Below, piece by piece: positions 20,554 to 30,177 of a DNA stretch of 64,000 nucleotides; the first letter of the stretch is position 1, and the number at the start of each line of letters is the position of its first letter. Below the pieces are notes generated by a model. It was not told where the DNA came from, did no database searches, and saw only the letters and a list, made by a program, of their open reading frames with translations. The DNA comes from Immersiella caudata (Eukaryota > Ascomycota > Sordariomycetes > Sordariales > Lasiosphaeriaceae): the NCBI GenBank assembly GCA_030512335.1, contig JAULSU010000007.1, forward strand, positions 3,844,001 to 3,908,000, given 5' to 3'. The position numbers and the translations under genes were made by a program.

Positions 20554-22044
20554 CTACCCCTTCGTAGCCTCGACATCATACTCTACCTCCGTCCTAATCA
20601 CATACTTCGCCCCCCTCCTCACCCCTGTCCCCTCATGTAACAACGCCCCCCTCGTATCCCCATGCGGAAAAATCGCCACCCCGCCCATAACCGGCCTCAC
20701 CGGATACGCATTCAACACCCCCTCCCTCGCCGCCGGCAAGAAAAACGTCGTCTCCCCGCCCTCAAACTCATCATTCAGATATATCAAAAACGTAAATAAC
20801 GAGCTCTGCTTCCTCCCCGGAGGCGACGCATCGTACACGTACGTATCATCCGGCAGGATACCACTAGGCGGCCACGCCCCGTCGATGTGCGCGCGGTACT
20901 CCGCGCCAGGGACGTACCGGTAGACACGAAACCGGCGGTTCAGACCGCGCGCTAAGCGGCCATCGACGCATGAGGGTACGTAGGGAGAGATGCGCGACCA
21001 GAGGACATCGTGGAATTGTTGGTCGACGACCCAGTAGAAGTTGTGAGCGAGGACGGAGATGTCGCCGTCTTCGCGGAGGGGTGCGTCGGGGAGGAAGTTG
21101 ACGGTTTCGCCGGCGGCGATGATGGCTTGGCACTCGGCGGGGGAGAGAACGCGGGTTGCGAGGGAGAGGTTGGGGACGACGGGGTGGTGGTGGTAGGAGA
21201 TGGGAGGAGGCGTGGCGGAGAGGGGGACGGCGCTGGGCTTGGTGGTGTAGAGGATGGCGTCGTGGTGGTTGGGGGGTTTGCGTAGTGGGCCGGGGGTGGT
21301 TTCGATGATGCGGAGGCCTTCGTGGAGTTTGGGAGGGGCGCAGAGGAAGATGGACTTGTCGAGGACGGAGGCGTAGGTTTGGAGGGTTGGCGCCGAGGAG
21401 GAGCGGAGGTCCCAGGTTTCTTGGACGCAGATGGGCGAGTCCGGGTCGAAGTCGGCTTCGGGGTTGGTGTCGATGGAGCCGCAGACGCGGAGGACGCCGT
21501 CGAGCACGCTGATGAGCTCCTTGTCGCGGGGGCTCCGTTGAGTGACTTCACCTTCGAGGGTTGAAACGCCGCTGACGACGTCGAGGTCCCGTACCCAGCG
21601 GCAGAGGGCGCCGAGTTTGGGCTCCTCGCCGCGGATTCTCATCTCAGCGAGCAAGACCTTTGCATCGATGAATTTGCCGTCGGCCAGGGCGGCTGTGATG
21701 CGGCCAGTCAAGTTGGAGCCGCTGCTGGTGCTGTTGAGTCCGGTGGCGCATGCTTGGCGGAAGTCCCACACGGCTACTCGGAGGTCTTTGCATGCCCTAG
21801 ATTTGAGGAGAGCGGGGTGTTTTGCGAGCTCGGCGAGCGTGTCGACTGTGATCTCTAGCTCCTCCTGTGAGATGACCGACTGCAGGGTCGTGGGTTCAAT
21901 CGCGTTAGCCGTGGCGCCATCATTGTTGCGGTCGTCGCCCTCGAGGGGCGGTGTGGTCGGCCTTTTGGTTGTCTTAATCTGCTTGTTTGGATGATTGCTG
22001 GCCAAGTCGTTTTGCTTTCTTTTCTTTGACTTATTTTTAGACAT
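20554..22044 (-). CDS. 2-oxoglutarate/Fe(II) oxygenase, prolyl-4-hydroxylase type
   Basis: Single exon, 496 residues. The N terminus is Lys-rich (SKNKSKKRKQ) and could act as a nuclear signal. The C-terminal P4Hc domain carries the iron ligands: YRAHIDG (His-x-Asp, about residues 386-388) and ALLHEGTGV (distal His, about 469), followed by GAKYVIRTEV, whose Lys is placed to bind 2-oxoglutarate. RFRVYRYVPG and FLIYLNDEFEGGETTF are typical P4H strands. Residues about 60-300 contain no domain I recognise. The substrate is unknown; hydroxylation of a protein Pro or a related residue is a family-level inference. It stands alone, followed upstream by two tRNA-Ala genes on the other strand. Confidence 0.88.
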   Translation of the reverse strand: MSKNKSKKRKQNDLASNHPNKQIKTTKRPTTPPLEGDDRNNDGATANAIEPTTLQSVISQEELEITVDTLAELAKHPALLKSRACKDLRVAVWDFRQACATGLNSTSSGSNLTGRITAALADGKFIDAKVLLAEMRIRGEEPKLGALCRWVRDLDVVSGVSTLEGEVTQRSPRDKELISVLDGVLRVCGSIDTNPEADFDPDSPICVQETWDLRSSSAPTLQTYASVLDKSIFLCAPPKLHEGLRIIETTPGPLRKPPNHHDAILYTTKPSAVPLSATPPPISYHHHPVVPNLSLATRVLSPAECQAIIAAGETVNFLPDAPLREDGDISVLAHNFYWVVDQQFHDVLWSRISPYVPSCVDGRLARGLNRRFRVYRYVPGAEYRAHIDGAWPPSGILPDDTYVYDASPPGRKQSSLFTFLIYLNDEFEGGETTFFLPAAREGVLNAYPVRPVMGGVAIFPHGDTRGALLHEGTGVRRGAKYVIRTEVEYDVEATKG

Positions 22045-22511
22045 GTTTGCGAATGCGATTGCGACGGGAGTTGGCGGTTATCGCTGTCTTGAGGTCGATT
22101 GTGGATTTTCGAAATTCTGGCAAGCGTGATCTGCTAGGCCCACAAACGCCCACGCTAGCCTATTTTGGGATGGCGCACTTGCACTCGCTTCCCCGCATTA
22201 CCTAAGCGGCGAGCTGCCAATATCAACATCTGATCCTCTCACATCTCACGCCATGTTTCTTCCCCAACATGCTTCTGCGCCGAATGCATTTCCAAGCTCA
22301 TTTCACGCAGCCAAAGCGGACCGAAGGGTTTGCGCGGTTTGTTTCATGCGCCTGGCGCTCCGGCGTCCGGATTTCTAAGCAAGCCCCGCACTACCCCACC
22401 AAATACCCGTGCATTCGAGCCTTGCCAGCCAAACCTCCACAATCCATCCACCCGCACCACCGCCGAAGCCAGCCGATGAGCAAATCAAGCTCATGACTCC
22501 ATTAACAATCA

Positions 22512-22594
22512 GGGCGTGCAGCTCAGTTGGTAGAGCGTTCGCTTAGCATACTCCTGTATGCGAAAGGTCCTGAGTTTGATTTCCAGTTCGTCCG
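22512..22594 (+). tRNA. tRNA-Ala(AGC), intron-containing, weakened arms
   Basis: GCTC/GAGC D stem, anticodon stem TTCGC/GCGAA, and anticodon AGC at 22545-22547. The loop is 17 nt, implying a 10-nt intron after the base following the anticodon. The T loop reads TTTGATT instead of TTCGATT and the T and acceptor stems have mismatches or G-T pairs; position 8 is C. No run of four or more T follows before the next tRNA. It may be a degraded copy or may be co-transcribed with the next tRNA. Confidence 0.65.
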
Positions 22595-22632
22595 CAGCCG
22601 TTGCCGTCGGTGACTCCCTCGTTTCCTCCATA

Positions 22633-22717
22633 GGGCGTGTAGCTCAATTGGTAGAGCGTGCGTTTCGCATGTTTACCACCTTGCGAAAGGTCTCGGGCTC
22701 GATTCCCAACTCGTCCA
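22633..22717 (+). tRNA. tRNA-Ala(CGC), intron-containing
   Basis: Starts GGGCGTGTAGCTC with a good D arm (GCTC/GAGC); anticodon CGC at 22666-22668 in a 19-nt loop, implying a 12-nt intron. The T loop CTCGATT is close to consensus; the anticodon, T and acceptor stems each contain a mismatch. The 3' end reads CTCGTCCA with the A discriminator expected for Ala, and a T5 run follows at about 22751. It lies 38 bp after the first tRNA-Ala on the same strand. Confidence 0.65.
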
Positions 22718-23310
22718 TCACTCAGGGGAGAATCATCGGCAGCTGGTTTCTTTTTGCATCTATCTTATTCTGTGGTGTTTCGGTGCCGAGCCAAAGAGCC
22801 CCTGCGGAGATCCGGGTGCGGGGTTGAGGGCTGCTGTGTTCCCTCAGTGAGGGGGTCGGCTTCCTTTCCAGCTTGCCGATGGGCGGTGTGGCTTTTGCTT
22901 GCTACCTTATTTTTTTGCCTCTGCTGAGGTCGGAGCTTGTTTTGCTGCCACCAGCGGGATGATCTTGTCCCTGATCGGCCCTCTGAAACATTGGCCGCCA
23001 AGATGGCTGACTTGCAGCGTGGCTTGGGCGACTGGGCCATCCGGACTGCCGTCGGACAGCGGTTCTGCGTAACATCGACGCAACGCATCAAGACAGGAAC
23101 ACCTGTGGGGACGGCAGAGGCGGTGCAAACCGGATGCAACCTGCAGTGCAGTGGAGCAAGGGCGATGGCGTGCTAGGTATAAAGCAGTAGTCCCCAATTG
23201 TCTTTGCTGTGACTGTTGTTTCTATGTGTAAGTCTTGACCAATCCGATTTCTTGTTTCCCTCCACTCAAACCTCACACCCTTTCGTACGCATTCCTGTCC
23301 CACCGCGGCC
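22718..23310. other. Intergenic region, promoter side of the GST gene
   Basis: No gene supported. The open frames here are compositional. It contains the Pol III stop of the second tRNA-Ala and the GST promoter. Confidence 0.5.
23178..23183 (+). promoter_or_regulatory. Candidate TATA box for the GST gene
   Basis: TATAAA about 130 nt upstream of the GST start codon at 23311 in an otherwise GC-rich flank. Confidence 0.4.
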
Positions 23311-24040
23311 ATGACTCCCTTCGCAACCATCTACTCATACCCTCAGAACTTCCGTGTGCAGCGGGTACGTATTCACTTTAGACGCCTCTTTCCTCGTCCA
23401 CCTGCTAACTTCTCGGCCTCAGGCTCACGCTCTCGCTGCCCTCGGCGGGCTTGAGCTTGTCGACGCTCCCAACTTCGCCATGGGTACTGCCAACCGCTCC
23501 GAAGAGTTCCTCGCCAAGTTCCCCATGGGCAAGGTCCCCGTGTTGGAGACCTCCGACGGCTTTTGCCTTGCTGAAAGCCAAGCCATCGCTCGCTTCATCG
23601 CTGAGAGCGGCTCCAAGGCCGAGCAGCTCCTTGGAGCCGACATCAAGACCCGCGCCAAGATTGAGGAATTTTCTACTTTCGCCGAACAAGAAATCTCCGC
23701 GAACATTGTCCCACCACTGGTAATGACGTTGCTGAAGATCATTCCCTTTGACGAGACGAGGTATAACCAGTGCCTCGGCAGCCTCGAGAGGGCAGTCAAG
23801 AGGCTTGAGGTCGCTTTGAAGACCGGGAATGGCAAGTTCTTGGTTGGAGACCAGCTCACATTGGCGGATATCATGGTAGCGGGGGCTTTGCATTTGGCGG
23901 CAAAGTTTTTGATGGATCCAGAGCTGTTGAAGGCCGCGCCGAGCTTGAAGGGCTACTTGCAGGGGATTCTCGAGATCCCGGAGGTCAAGGGCGCGTTCGG
24001 GGAGTTGCAGTTTTGCGAGGCCAGGGCAAAGGGCCAGTGA
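23311..24040 (+). CDS. Glutathione S-transferase, eEF1B-gamma-like type
   Basis: Two exons, 23311-23364 and 23423-24040, with a 58-nt intron in phase 0; 223 residues. The N terminus MTPFATIYSYPQNFRVQR continues as the thioredoxin-like domain with KFPMGKVPVLE and ESQAIARFIAESG (the usual Glu-Ser glutathione-binding pair). The helical C domain follows, with FLVGDQLTLADIMVAGAL. This resembles the GST part of elongation factor 1B gamma, but the EF1G C-terminal domain is absent, so a free-standing cytosolic GST or chaperone-like role is more likely than a translation factor. Codons are mainly C-ending in the first half and shift to G-ending near the 3' end. Confidence 0.88.
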
Positions 24041-24340
24041 GAAGCTTGCCAGAGGTGAGGCGCCCAGAGAGGCGCTGCGTTAGACGTGAATAATGAGTTC
24101 CGTTCACCAAAACTCTTTCCTTCGGCTGCCGCTCACTGGTGCAGAAACTATCCCGATGGGACGGCAGTTGTTACCCCGCCGGCCCCTATTATCCGGCAAC
24201 GTCCGCATACCTACTGTCTCTAACCTACTGCAATTCAATTCACAACAACACCCTGACCATTCAATTCACAACGATACCCTGACCATTTGATTCTCACCAA
24301 CATCATCAACAGGTCCGACTAACATCGCCCTCGCCACACC

Positions 24341-25626
24341 ATGTTCTCCTCCCCGTTCCAAAGCGAAGCCTATGTCGCACTCACACCCTCCTCGCCCATC
24401 ACCCTCTCCACCGTAACCTACACCTCCATCCGCCCCGACGAAATCCTCCTCTCCACCTCGGCCGTCTCCATCTGCGCCACCGACCTCAAAGCCGCCACCG
24501 GCAAATTCCTCACCTCACCTCCCCTCATCCTCGGCCACGAATGCGCCGGTATCATCATCCAAGCCGGCGCCGAAACCCCCTTCCACCCCGGCGAAAAAGT
24601 CATCCTCTCCTACGCCAGCTGCAACACCTGCCGCGAGTGCCTCGACGGCGCGAATGCCTACTGTCAGAGTATCCACCCGCTCAACTTCAGCGGCTCTCGA
24701 AGTGATGGGAGTTCAGCCGCTACTCTCACCCTGTCCGACGGAAAGGAAGTGCCGCTGAAGACTCACTTCTTCGGACAGAGCAGTATGGGGAGGATGATCA
24801 TTGCACGTGCGGCGTGCGCGGTGAAGGTGTCGGGGGATGCGACGGAGGAGGAGATGAAAATGTTTGCAAGTTTGGGTTGTGGGATACAGACGGGGGCGGG
24901 GGTGGTGTTTAATGTGGCGAAGCCGAGGAAGGGGAGCAGGATATTGGTGTTTGGAGCGGGGGCGGTTGGGTTGGCGGCGGTTTTGGCGGCGGGGTTGACG
25001 GAGCCGGAGATGGTGGTGTTGGTGGATAATTCGGGGGTGAAGTTGGGGGTATTGCCGGGGTGTGTGAGGGAGGTCGTTTCGGAGGTGGTGGATTCGTCAG
25101 AGGTGAAAGAGGGGGATGAGTTGGTGGAGAGGTTGAAGGGTTTGACGGGTGATGGGTTGGGGTTTGATGTTGCGTTGGATTGTGTGGGGAGGGGGGATGT
25201 GGTGAGGGTGGCGCATTTGGCGCTGAGGGCGAGGGGGATGGTTGTTACGGTTGGGGGGTCGACGACGGATGTGGCGTTGCAGGTTACGCTGTCGGAGCAT
25301 TTGGGGAGAGGGATCACGTATAGGGGAACCCATCAAGGGGATTCGGTGCCGGGTGTTGTGAGTATTCCTGGATACATCTTTTTTTTCTGGACTGACGGGT
25401 AATATTGGTAGATGATCCCGCACTTGATCGGCTTGTGGCGTCAGGGTGAGTTAGAGTCCTTGCTGTTTCTCCTTCTCTGGGTATTTTAGTGGCTGACACA
25501 AATTCAGGCAAGTTCCCATTCGACGAGCTCCTGACATTCTACGAGTTCGATGAACTACACAGGGCGGTGCGGGACGTCAAGGATGGGAAGGTGGTAAAAC
25601 CTGTTTTGATCAACCGGGATTCCTAG
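24341..25626 (+). CDS. Zinc-dependent medium-chain alcohol dehydrogenase
   Basis: Three exons, 24341-25357, 25412-25445 (34 nt) and 25508-25626; introns 54 and 62 nt; 389 residues. Catalytic-zinc motifs are SICATD and GHECAG; the structural zinc loop CNTCRECLDGANAYC has C-x2-C-x2-C-x7-C spacing. The Rossmann motif GAGAVGLAAV is followed by VVLVDN, where the Asp favours NAD. The overall look is of the aryl/benzyl-alcohol dehydrogenase group, and the C terminus reads KFPFDELLTFYEFDEL. Substrate is not determinable here. The first 320 nt use almost only C-ending codons while the stretch after about 24800 is strikingly G-ending. Confidence 0.9.
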
Positions 25627-26137
25627 GATTCTTAAATTTCACGGAATGGACATCAACGTTTCTTCAGCCATCGGATTCTTCTTGCAGTGTCAAATGCTTC
25701 ACGAGCTTGCGGCCCGAACCTCCCGATCCCGATGGTTTGGGCGAAAAGAACCAACGAGACTGCTGATGAGCCTCACCGCCTCCTGGTCTGTCATGCAGCC
25801 GAGGGGAAAATACCCAATCAATCCATGTTTCGTTCATCGTGCAGCGGCACAACGGCGGTGACCATCAGCCAGCCAATCAGGATTGAGATTGTTGACCATT
25901 TCCTCAACTTCGGAAAAACGCACATTGGTGTCTCAACCAATGAGAAGCGAGATTGTTGGCCATCTCAACCCCCCAAACACAGGCCTCTATTTGCTGAACT
26001 TGGACCTCTGCGCGCCGAAGCAGCTTGAGATCTATTTAACTGCCTCAAATTAACCTGCTCATAATCCTGAGTCCGTCGCGCCTTCCGTTCTCGCCATTTG
26101 AATACGGACGTGGCAGTCGCGGGTCGACTCACTCATC
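25627..26137. other. Intergenic region
   Basis: No supported gene; probably the promoter of the C2H2 gene. CCAATCA/CCAATG elements occur at about 25870-25945. Confidence 0.5.
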
Positions 26138-28309
26138 ATGTTGCCGTTTCGCCATGGCCATTCTCCGCTCGGGTCCGAGGAACGAGGGCAATCTGCAGAA
26201 TCCGCAAGCCACTCGGGGGGTGGGGAAGCACCTTCCAAAGCCAACCTCACAGTGCGTCGTGCCACCCATGACCTCAGCGTCTTCAAACTTACCCATCATT
26301 CCTCATTCCAGGCTTCACCAGATGACCTGCGAATCCGCGATAACGACGACAGCGACTGCAACGACAACGATGCTACCAACAACATTGAAGAACCAGCCGC
26401 AGCGGACGTTCCCACAGCAGAGCTGTCCATCGCGACCTATGTAGCTCCTTCAGTCGCCCCCTCGGACCCATTGCCGTCATCTAGTGGCATGTCGTTCACG
26501 ACCGTGACAGCGCCAGAGGCTATCCCGCAGCGGCCCCGACCTCGCACGACCTCTCGGTTGTGTTGCACTGGATTGCTTGACCACTGGCAAGTTCTTTCAA
26601 TTTCGTGCGATGACCAGATCCGTCAACAACCATTCGAGATCGAAGGCTGGTCTGAGCCTCCGAGTCCCCTGCCAACCAGATACCATGGGCCCCTTTCCTG
26701 GCGGCTCGTGTTTTCATGGGACGAGAGTGAGCAGCATTCAGACGCGGAACCACTTCGTCGCCCAAAGTCAGGCAGCGTCGAGGAAACCATTGGAGATGGA
26801 TCGGTAGACGACACTGAGACGGCCCCAACAGGAAGCACCATATCTTTGCCGGATGATGTGGGGGATGAGGCGGTCCAAAGGTGCTGGCGCCTTGTGTTTG
26901 AGCTCGAGGAGTTTTACCTACAAGAACACCCGCAGATGAGGCCTCCGAGTCGACGTACTAGTCGCGCAACAACTCCCAAACCCGCCCAGAACGCCCGTTC
27001 ATCTCGCGGTACTACCCGCGGTAGTCGCTTGGTCCCGATACTGCCACGTCGGCAGCGACGACTCGCGGGAGGGGCCGAGGACAACGACGATGATGACGAT
27101 GAAAGCAGCGATGACAACCCAAAGTCTGCCCCAGGCCCCTCGGCGGAGCTTTCAGAGTACATTTCGTGTCCATTTTTGAAGTGGCGGCCGCGCTTCTACG
27201 AGAAATCATGCAAGCACACCTTTCGCGACTTCTACGCCGTCAAGAAACATCTCAGGCTGAGTCACCGCGCACGAACTTGCACTCACTGCCTGAGAGTCTT
27301 CAAGAAGTCGAGCCTACTTGAGCACATCGCATTAGCAGAATGTAGGAACCTCCCTCCCCGTCCACGGGAGCAGCTGCGTGATGTCATCACCATGGAACAG
27401 TGGGATATCGTCTTTTCGCGGCCGAAAGGGCGGATATCTGCCGAGAGGCAGTGGCGGAACATCTTCGACACTCTGTTCCCCGGTGCCCAGCAGCCAAGCA
27501 GCATCTACGACACTGGCGATGGCAGCAAGCTACAGGCCAGCGTTGAGGCCTTTGCTCAAGGAAAGGGCAGCCGCCGTCTGCGCCTACTGCAGGGTCGTAA
27601 CGCATCCGATGACCCGACTTGCTATATGCAAGGAGTGACCCGGGCGTCAGAGTCGGCGGAGGTATGGGAGAGATTCGCTCCGCACATGTTTCACAACTAT
27701 CGCTCACTCGGGACTCTGCCTACCGGTTCTTCCAGTTCGGCCTCCACGCAGGCGCTCGATGCCACTAGCGTAAATACGGCATTGGGCCCTTTCCTCCCGA
27801 CGCTCGGCGATATTTCTCAGGTTCCGGCAGTAATGCCTCAGATACGGCTACAGATGGCGTGGGAACCTGCGACGAGCTACGGGCCTGATATCATCCTTGC
27901 GAGAACATCAGCAACCGGGCTGTTGCAACAGTGGCCCCTATCTGAGCAGACTGGCCCGCCACAAATCGAAATCCCAGCACCCCAGCTTTTCGGTTCTGGG
28001 ACGTCAGCGTACGACTTGTACGGAGGAGACGACTCTATTGCTGCCCCGGCCATGGGTCCTATTATGAACGATCCATTCTTTGGCAGCCTCCCCCAAGAGG
28101 TCTGGAGCATGGAGAACACCGAGTCCATGTTGCCCCGCTTTTTGAGCCATGATGCTGGTCCCCACGAGCGATGGAGCGGCAACTTCCACCTAGACGCATG
28201 GCCACTGGCAGACTCCTCCGTAGCTGCAGAGCAGACGATGCGGCCTGTGAGTACATGGCCAAAGTCCCTGGAGGTAGGAGCGGAGGACGTGTTTGATACG
28301 GCATGGTGA
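26138..28309 (+). CDS. Fungal C2H2-type zinc-finger protein
   Basis: One open frame of 723 residues. A long, charged and mostly disordered N-terminal half ends in an acidic Asp-rich run near residues 310-330. At about 343-410 comes the fungal finger module: CPFLKWRPRFYEKSCKHTF, then YAVKKHLRLSH, then CTHCLRVFKKSSLLEH. This arrangement (Cys-Pro-Phe-x-Lys, 'KHL..H', second C..C) is widespread in filamentous fungi and its role is unknown. A conserved helix follows (QWDIVFSRPKGRISAERQW, FDTLFPG). The C-terminal 250 residues look disordered, like a transactivation region. Nuclear localisation is an inference. A small unrecognised intron near the 5' end is possible. Confidence 0.72.
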   Translation: MLPFRHGHSPLGSEERGQSAESASHSGGGEAPSKANLTVRRATHDLSVFKLTHHSSFQASPDDLRIRDNDDSDCNDNDATNNIEEPAAADVPTAELSIATYVAPSVAPSDPLPSSSGMSFTTVTAPEAIPQRPRPRTTSRLCCTGLLDHWQVLSISCDDQIRQQPFEIEGWSEPPSPLPTRYHGPLSWRLVFSWDESEQHSDAEPLRRPKSGSVEETIGDGSVDDTETAPTGSTISLPDDVGDEAVQRCWRLVFELEEFYLQEHPQMRPPSRRTSRATTPKPAQNARSSRGTTRGSRLVPILPRRQRRLAGGAEDNDDDDDESSDDNPKSAPGPSAELSEYISCPFLKWRPRFYEKSCKHTFRDFYAVKKHLRLSHRARTCTHCLRVFKKSSLLEHIALAECRNLPPRPREQLRDVITMEQWDIVFSRPKGRISAERQWRNIFDTLFPGAQQPSSIYDTGDGSKLQASVEAFAQGKGSRRLRLLQGRNASDDPTCYMQGVTRASESAEVWERFAPHMFHNYRSLGTLPTGSSSSASTQALDATSVNTALGPFLPTLGDISQVPAVMPQIRLQMAWEPATSYGPDIILARTSATGLLQQWPLSEQTGPPQIEIPAPQLFGSGTSAYDLYGGDDSIAAPAMGPIMNDPFFGSLPQEVWSMENTESMLPRFLSHDAGPHERWSGNFHLDAWPLADSSVAAEQTMRPVSTWPKSLEVGAEDVFDTAW

Positions 28310-28520
28310 CTGGGCTACATGCGCGTGCCTGCGAGGGTGTTTGAGGGGAGCGCGGGAGTTCTAGGGGCAGTGTCTGCCTTTTCTTAGGCTGGAAGACGGG
28401 GTATCTTGGTTGCTGAGAGGTATGTTAGATAGTATAACCGCATTGACTGGCCAACAGCAAATGATTCACACAACAGCAACCCACTCAATCCAATTCAAAG
28501 GACTTTACATTGTGCAGCAT

Positions 28521-29122
28521 TTAATGCACCCCCCTAGCGTAGACCCTGCCATCACGACACTATCTCAAAGTTAGCATGCGCAGTCTAACCACCCAGACAT
28601 GAAAGATGGCAAGCGTACCCCACAGCGAACAAAATGGAAGCCGATATAATCCTTTCCTGACTCACCGCATTCCTTTCTGCCCAGTAGGCAGTGCATGACT
28701 CGGCATTTCTGTTGCCGCATTGCTGATCCGAGCTGGTGTAGCTGAAGTAGAGAAAAAAACCTCCCACGGCCGCTGCGATGGCGGCTATGACATCGCACAT
28801 TGTGCAGAAGGCGACCTCTCCGTACTGTGGTTTAGCAGCTTTTTTGAGCAGAGTGAGGATGAATCGAATAAGCAGGCCAAGGTTGTAAGTGAGCAAGACT
28901 GATGAGTGTATTCGAATGAAAGGTTGGGTTAGAAATCCAGCAGCGTGAAATGGGATCAGCTCTCACAAATGCATATCCAATGGTAAATGTGTGCCCGAAG
29001 TGCACGTCGCAGTGGATTAGGAGCCCTAGGCTGGTTGAAAGAAGGATCGCTGCGATAAGACGCGCTAGGGCTTGGAGCCAGGGAAATGAAGTGGATTCGG
29101 AAGGGTATCGGTTTCGCGCCAT
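28521..29122 (-). CDS. Small multispan membrane protein (1-nt frame problem)
   Basis: Proposed exons 29122-28967, 28898-28666 and 28559-28521, about 142 residues. Hydrophobic segments: ALARLIAAILLSTSLGLLI, then GYAF joined to LLTYNLGLLIRFIL, then CDVIAAIAAAVGGFFLYFSY; it could be a MARVEL-like small membrane protein but I cannot name it. Exon 3 restores a clean end (CRDGRVYARGVH). The first donor (GTGAGA) leaves phase 0 while the only acceptor AG needs phase 1; one missing G at the junction (TTTGGTGAGA expected) would give GYAFVLLTYN. Either a 1-nt assembly deletion or a real splice or frame defect. Confidence 0.6.
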
Positions 29123-29784
29123 TGTCGGGTTTGAGTTCGTCGAGTTTGCTGCCCTCAAGCGAGCGGTGAGGGATGAAAGATAGGGTGTAGCAGATAGAGT
29201 ACCTAGAAAGAATCAGCGGTTGATTGCGAAGGGAATGTCGAGGACGAGCCTGAGCCAGTTATGTGCTGCGCCGAAGGATCGTTGCTGTCACCGCTAAGCC
29301 TCACTTCTACGAACCGGACCCACCCGATTCACTGTGGGTGTTGGTTGCTGGATGGTAATTTGGGAAATTAAGCGGGTTTGCTGGGACAGAGACAAAATTC
29401 GTATTCGGGGCACCGCCCCATCCTACTAGCCACAGCAATACGAAGTCACGGTCTGTGCCCTGAAATGCCATTGTCGCGCCCCTTTGTTGCATTCGTTGGG
29501 TGTGGTAACACCAGTGCTTTGCAATTCAGCCTATAGATGATGGGCGGGCGACTTGAATAAAGAGTCTTTTAAGACCTTGAAGATGTGGAACTAAAACTGA
29601 TGGGATGAAGATGATGACTGCTGCAGAACTCCCTCCCGAGATCCGCAGCATGACAACGAACGACCTGCAATGGTCATGATGCCATGGTATCTGATCGTAG
29701 CTAGAGATATTCATGATTGAATGTCTCAGCGCAATACAACTGACTCAACGAAAACCAAAGCAATAGCATTCGTCAATCGTCAAC
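29123..29784. other. Intergenic region
   Basis: Nothing gene-like seen; lies between the 5' end of the membrane protein and the 3' end of the CYSTM gene. Confidence 0.5.
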
Positions 29785-30177
29785 TTAGAAGCAACAGTCC
29801 AAACATTCGAGGCAGCATTCGCACGTCTCACCGCACAGCCAGCAGCAGCACATCGCCGCGACGCTATTGAAGTCTGTCAGCAACTGTTTGTCTCGATACC
29901 GGTGGCCCGGGCTCTGATTGGACCTACCAAGTGTAGAGACACCCGTGGCTCTTTTCCTCCTTTGGCGGCTGCGGGGGAGGGGCTTGCTGGTAGTTCATCG
30001 GAGGCTGCAGCATGGGATAGCCAGCCTGAGGGGGATAGCCCTGGGGCGGCCCGTAGCCCGGCTGGGGAGGGGGGTAATAGCCGCTATCGATATTTGTTAG
30101 GTTGCAATTGTCTTTGAGAGAGTTGTTTTATCGCTGGGTACCGTAACTTACCCCTGAGGAGGCGCGTTGTACGACAT
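29785..30177 (-). CDS. CYSTM-family cysteine-rich tail-anchored protein
   Basis: Three exons, 30177-30152, 30083-29928 and 29863-29785, introns of 68 and 64 nt, 86 residues. The exons are too short to stand out as open frames; the gene was found by reading the composition. Begins MSYNAPPQGG, then a Pro/Gly/Tyr/Gln-rich stretch (QPGYGPPQGYPPQAGYP), then a KEEKSHGCLYTC element and a C-terminal Cys-rich segment (AAMCCCWLCGETCECC, ending LDCCF). This order is that of CYSTM proteins, small stress-related proteins that sit at the plasma membrane or its cytosolic face, probably palmitoylated. Phases and stop are consistent throughout. Function here is inferred from the family. Confidence 0.85.

Noticed and set aside
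20952..21551. Long Ser/Thr/Pro-rich open frame on the minus strand
   Set aside because: Alternative frame of the 2OG oxygenase gene, which has the catalytic motifs in its own frame.
17167..25626. Biosynthetic cluster (amidase, hydrolase, 2OG oxygenase, GST, ADH)
   Set aside because: No core synthase; two members are dead, and tRNAs and unrelated genes lie between. Proximity alone is not enough.
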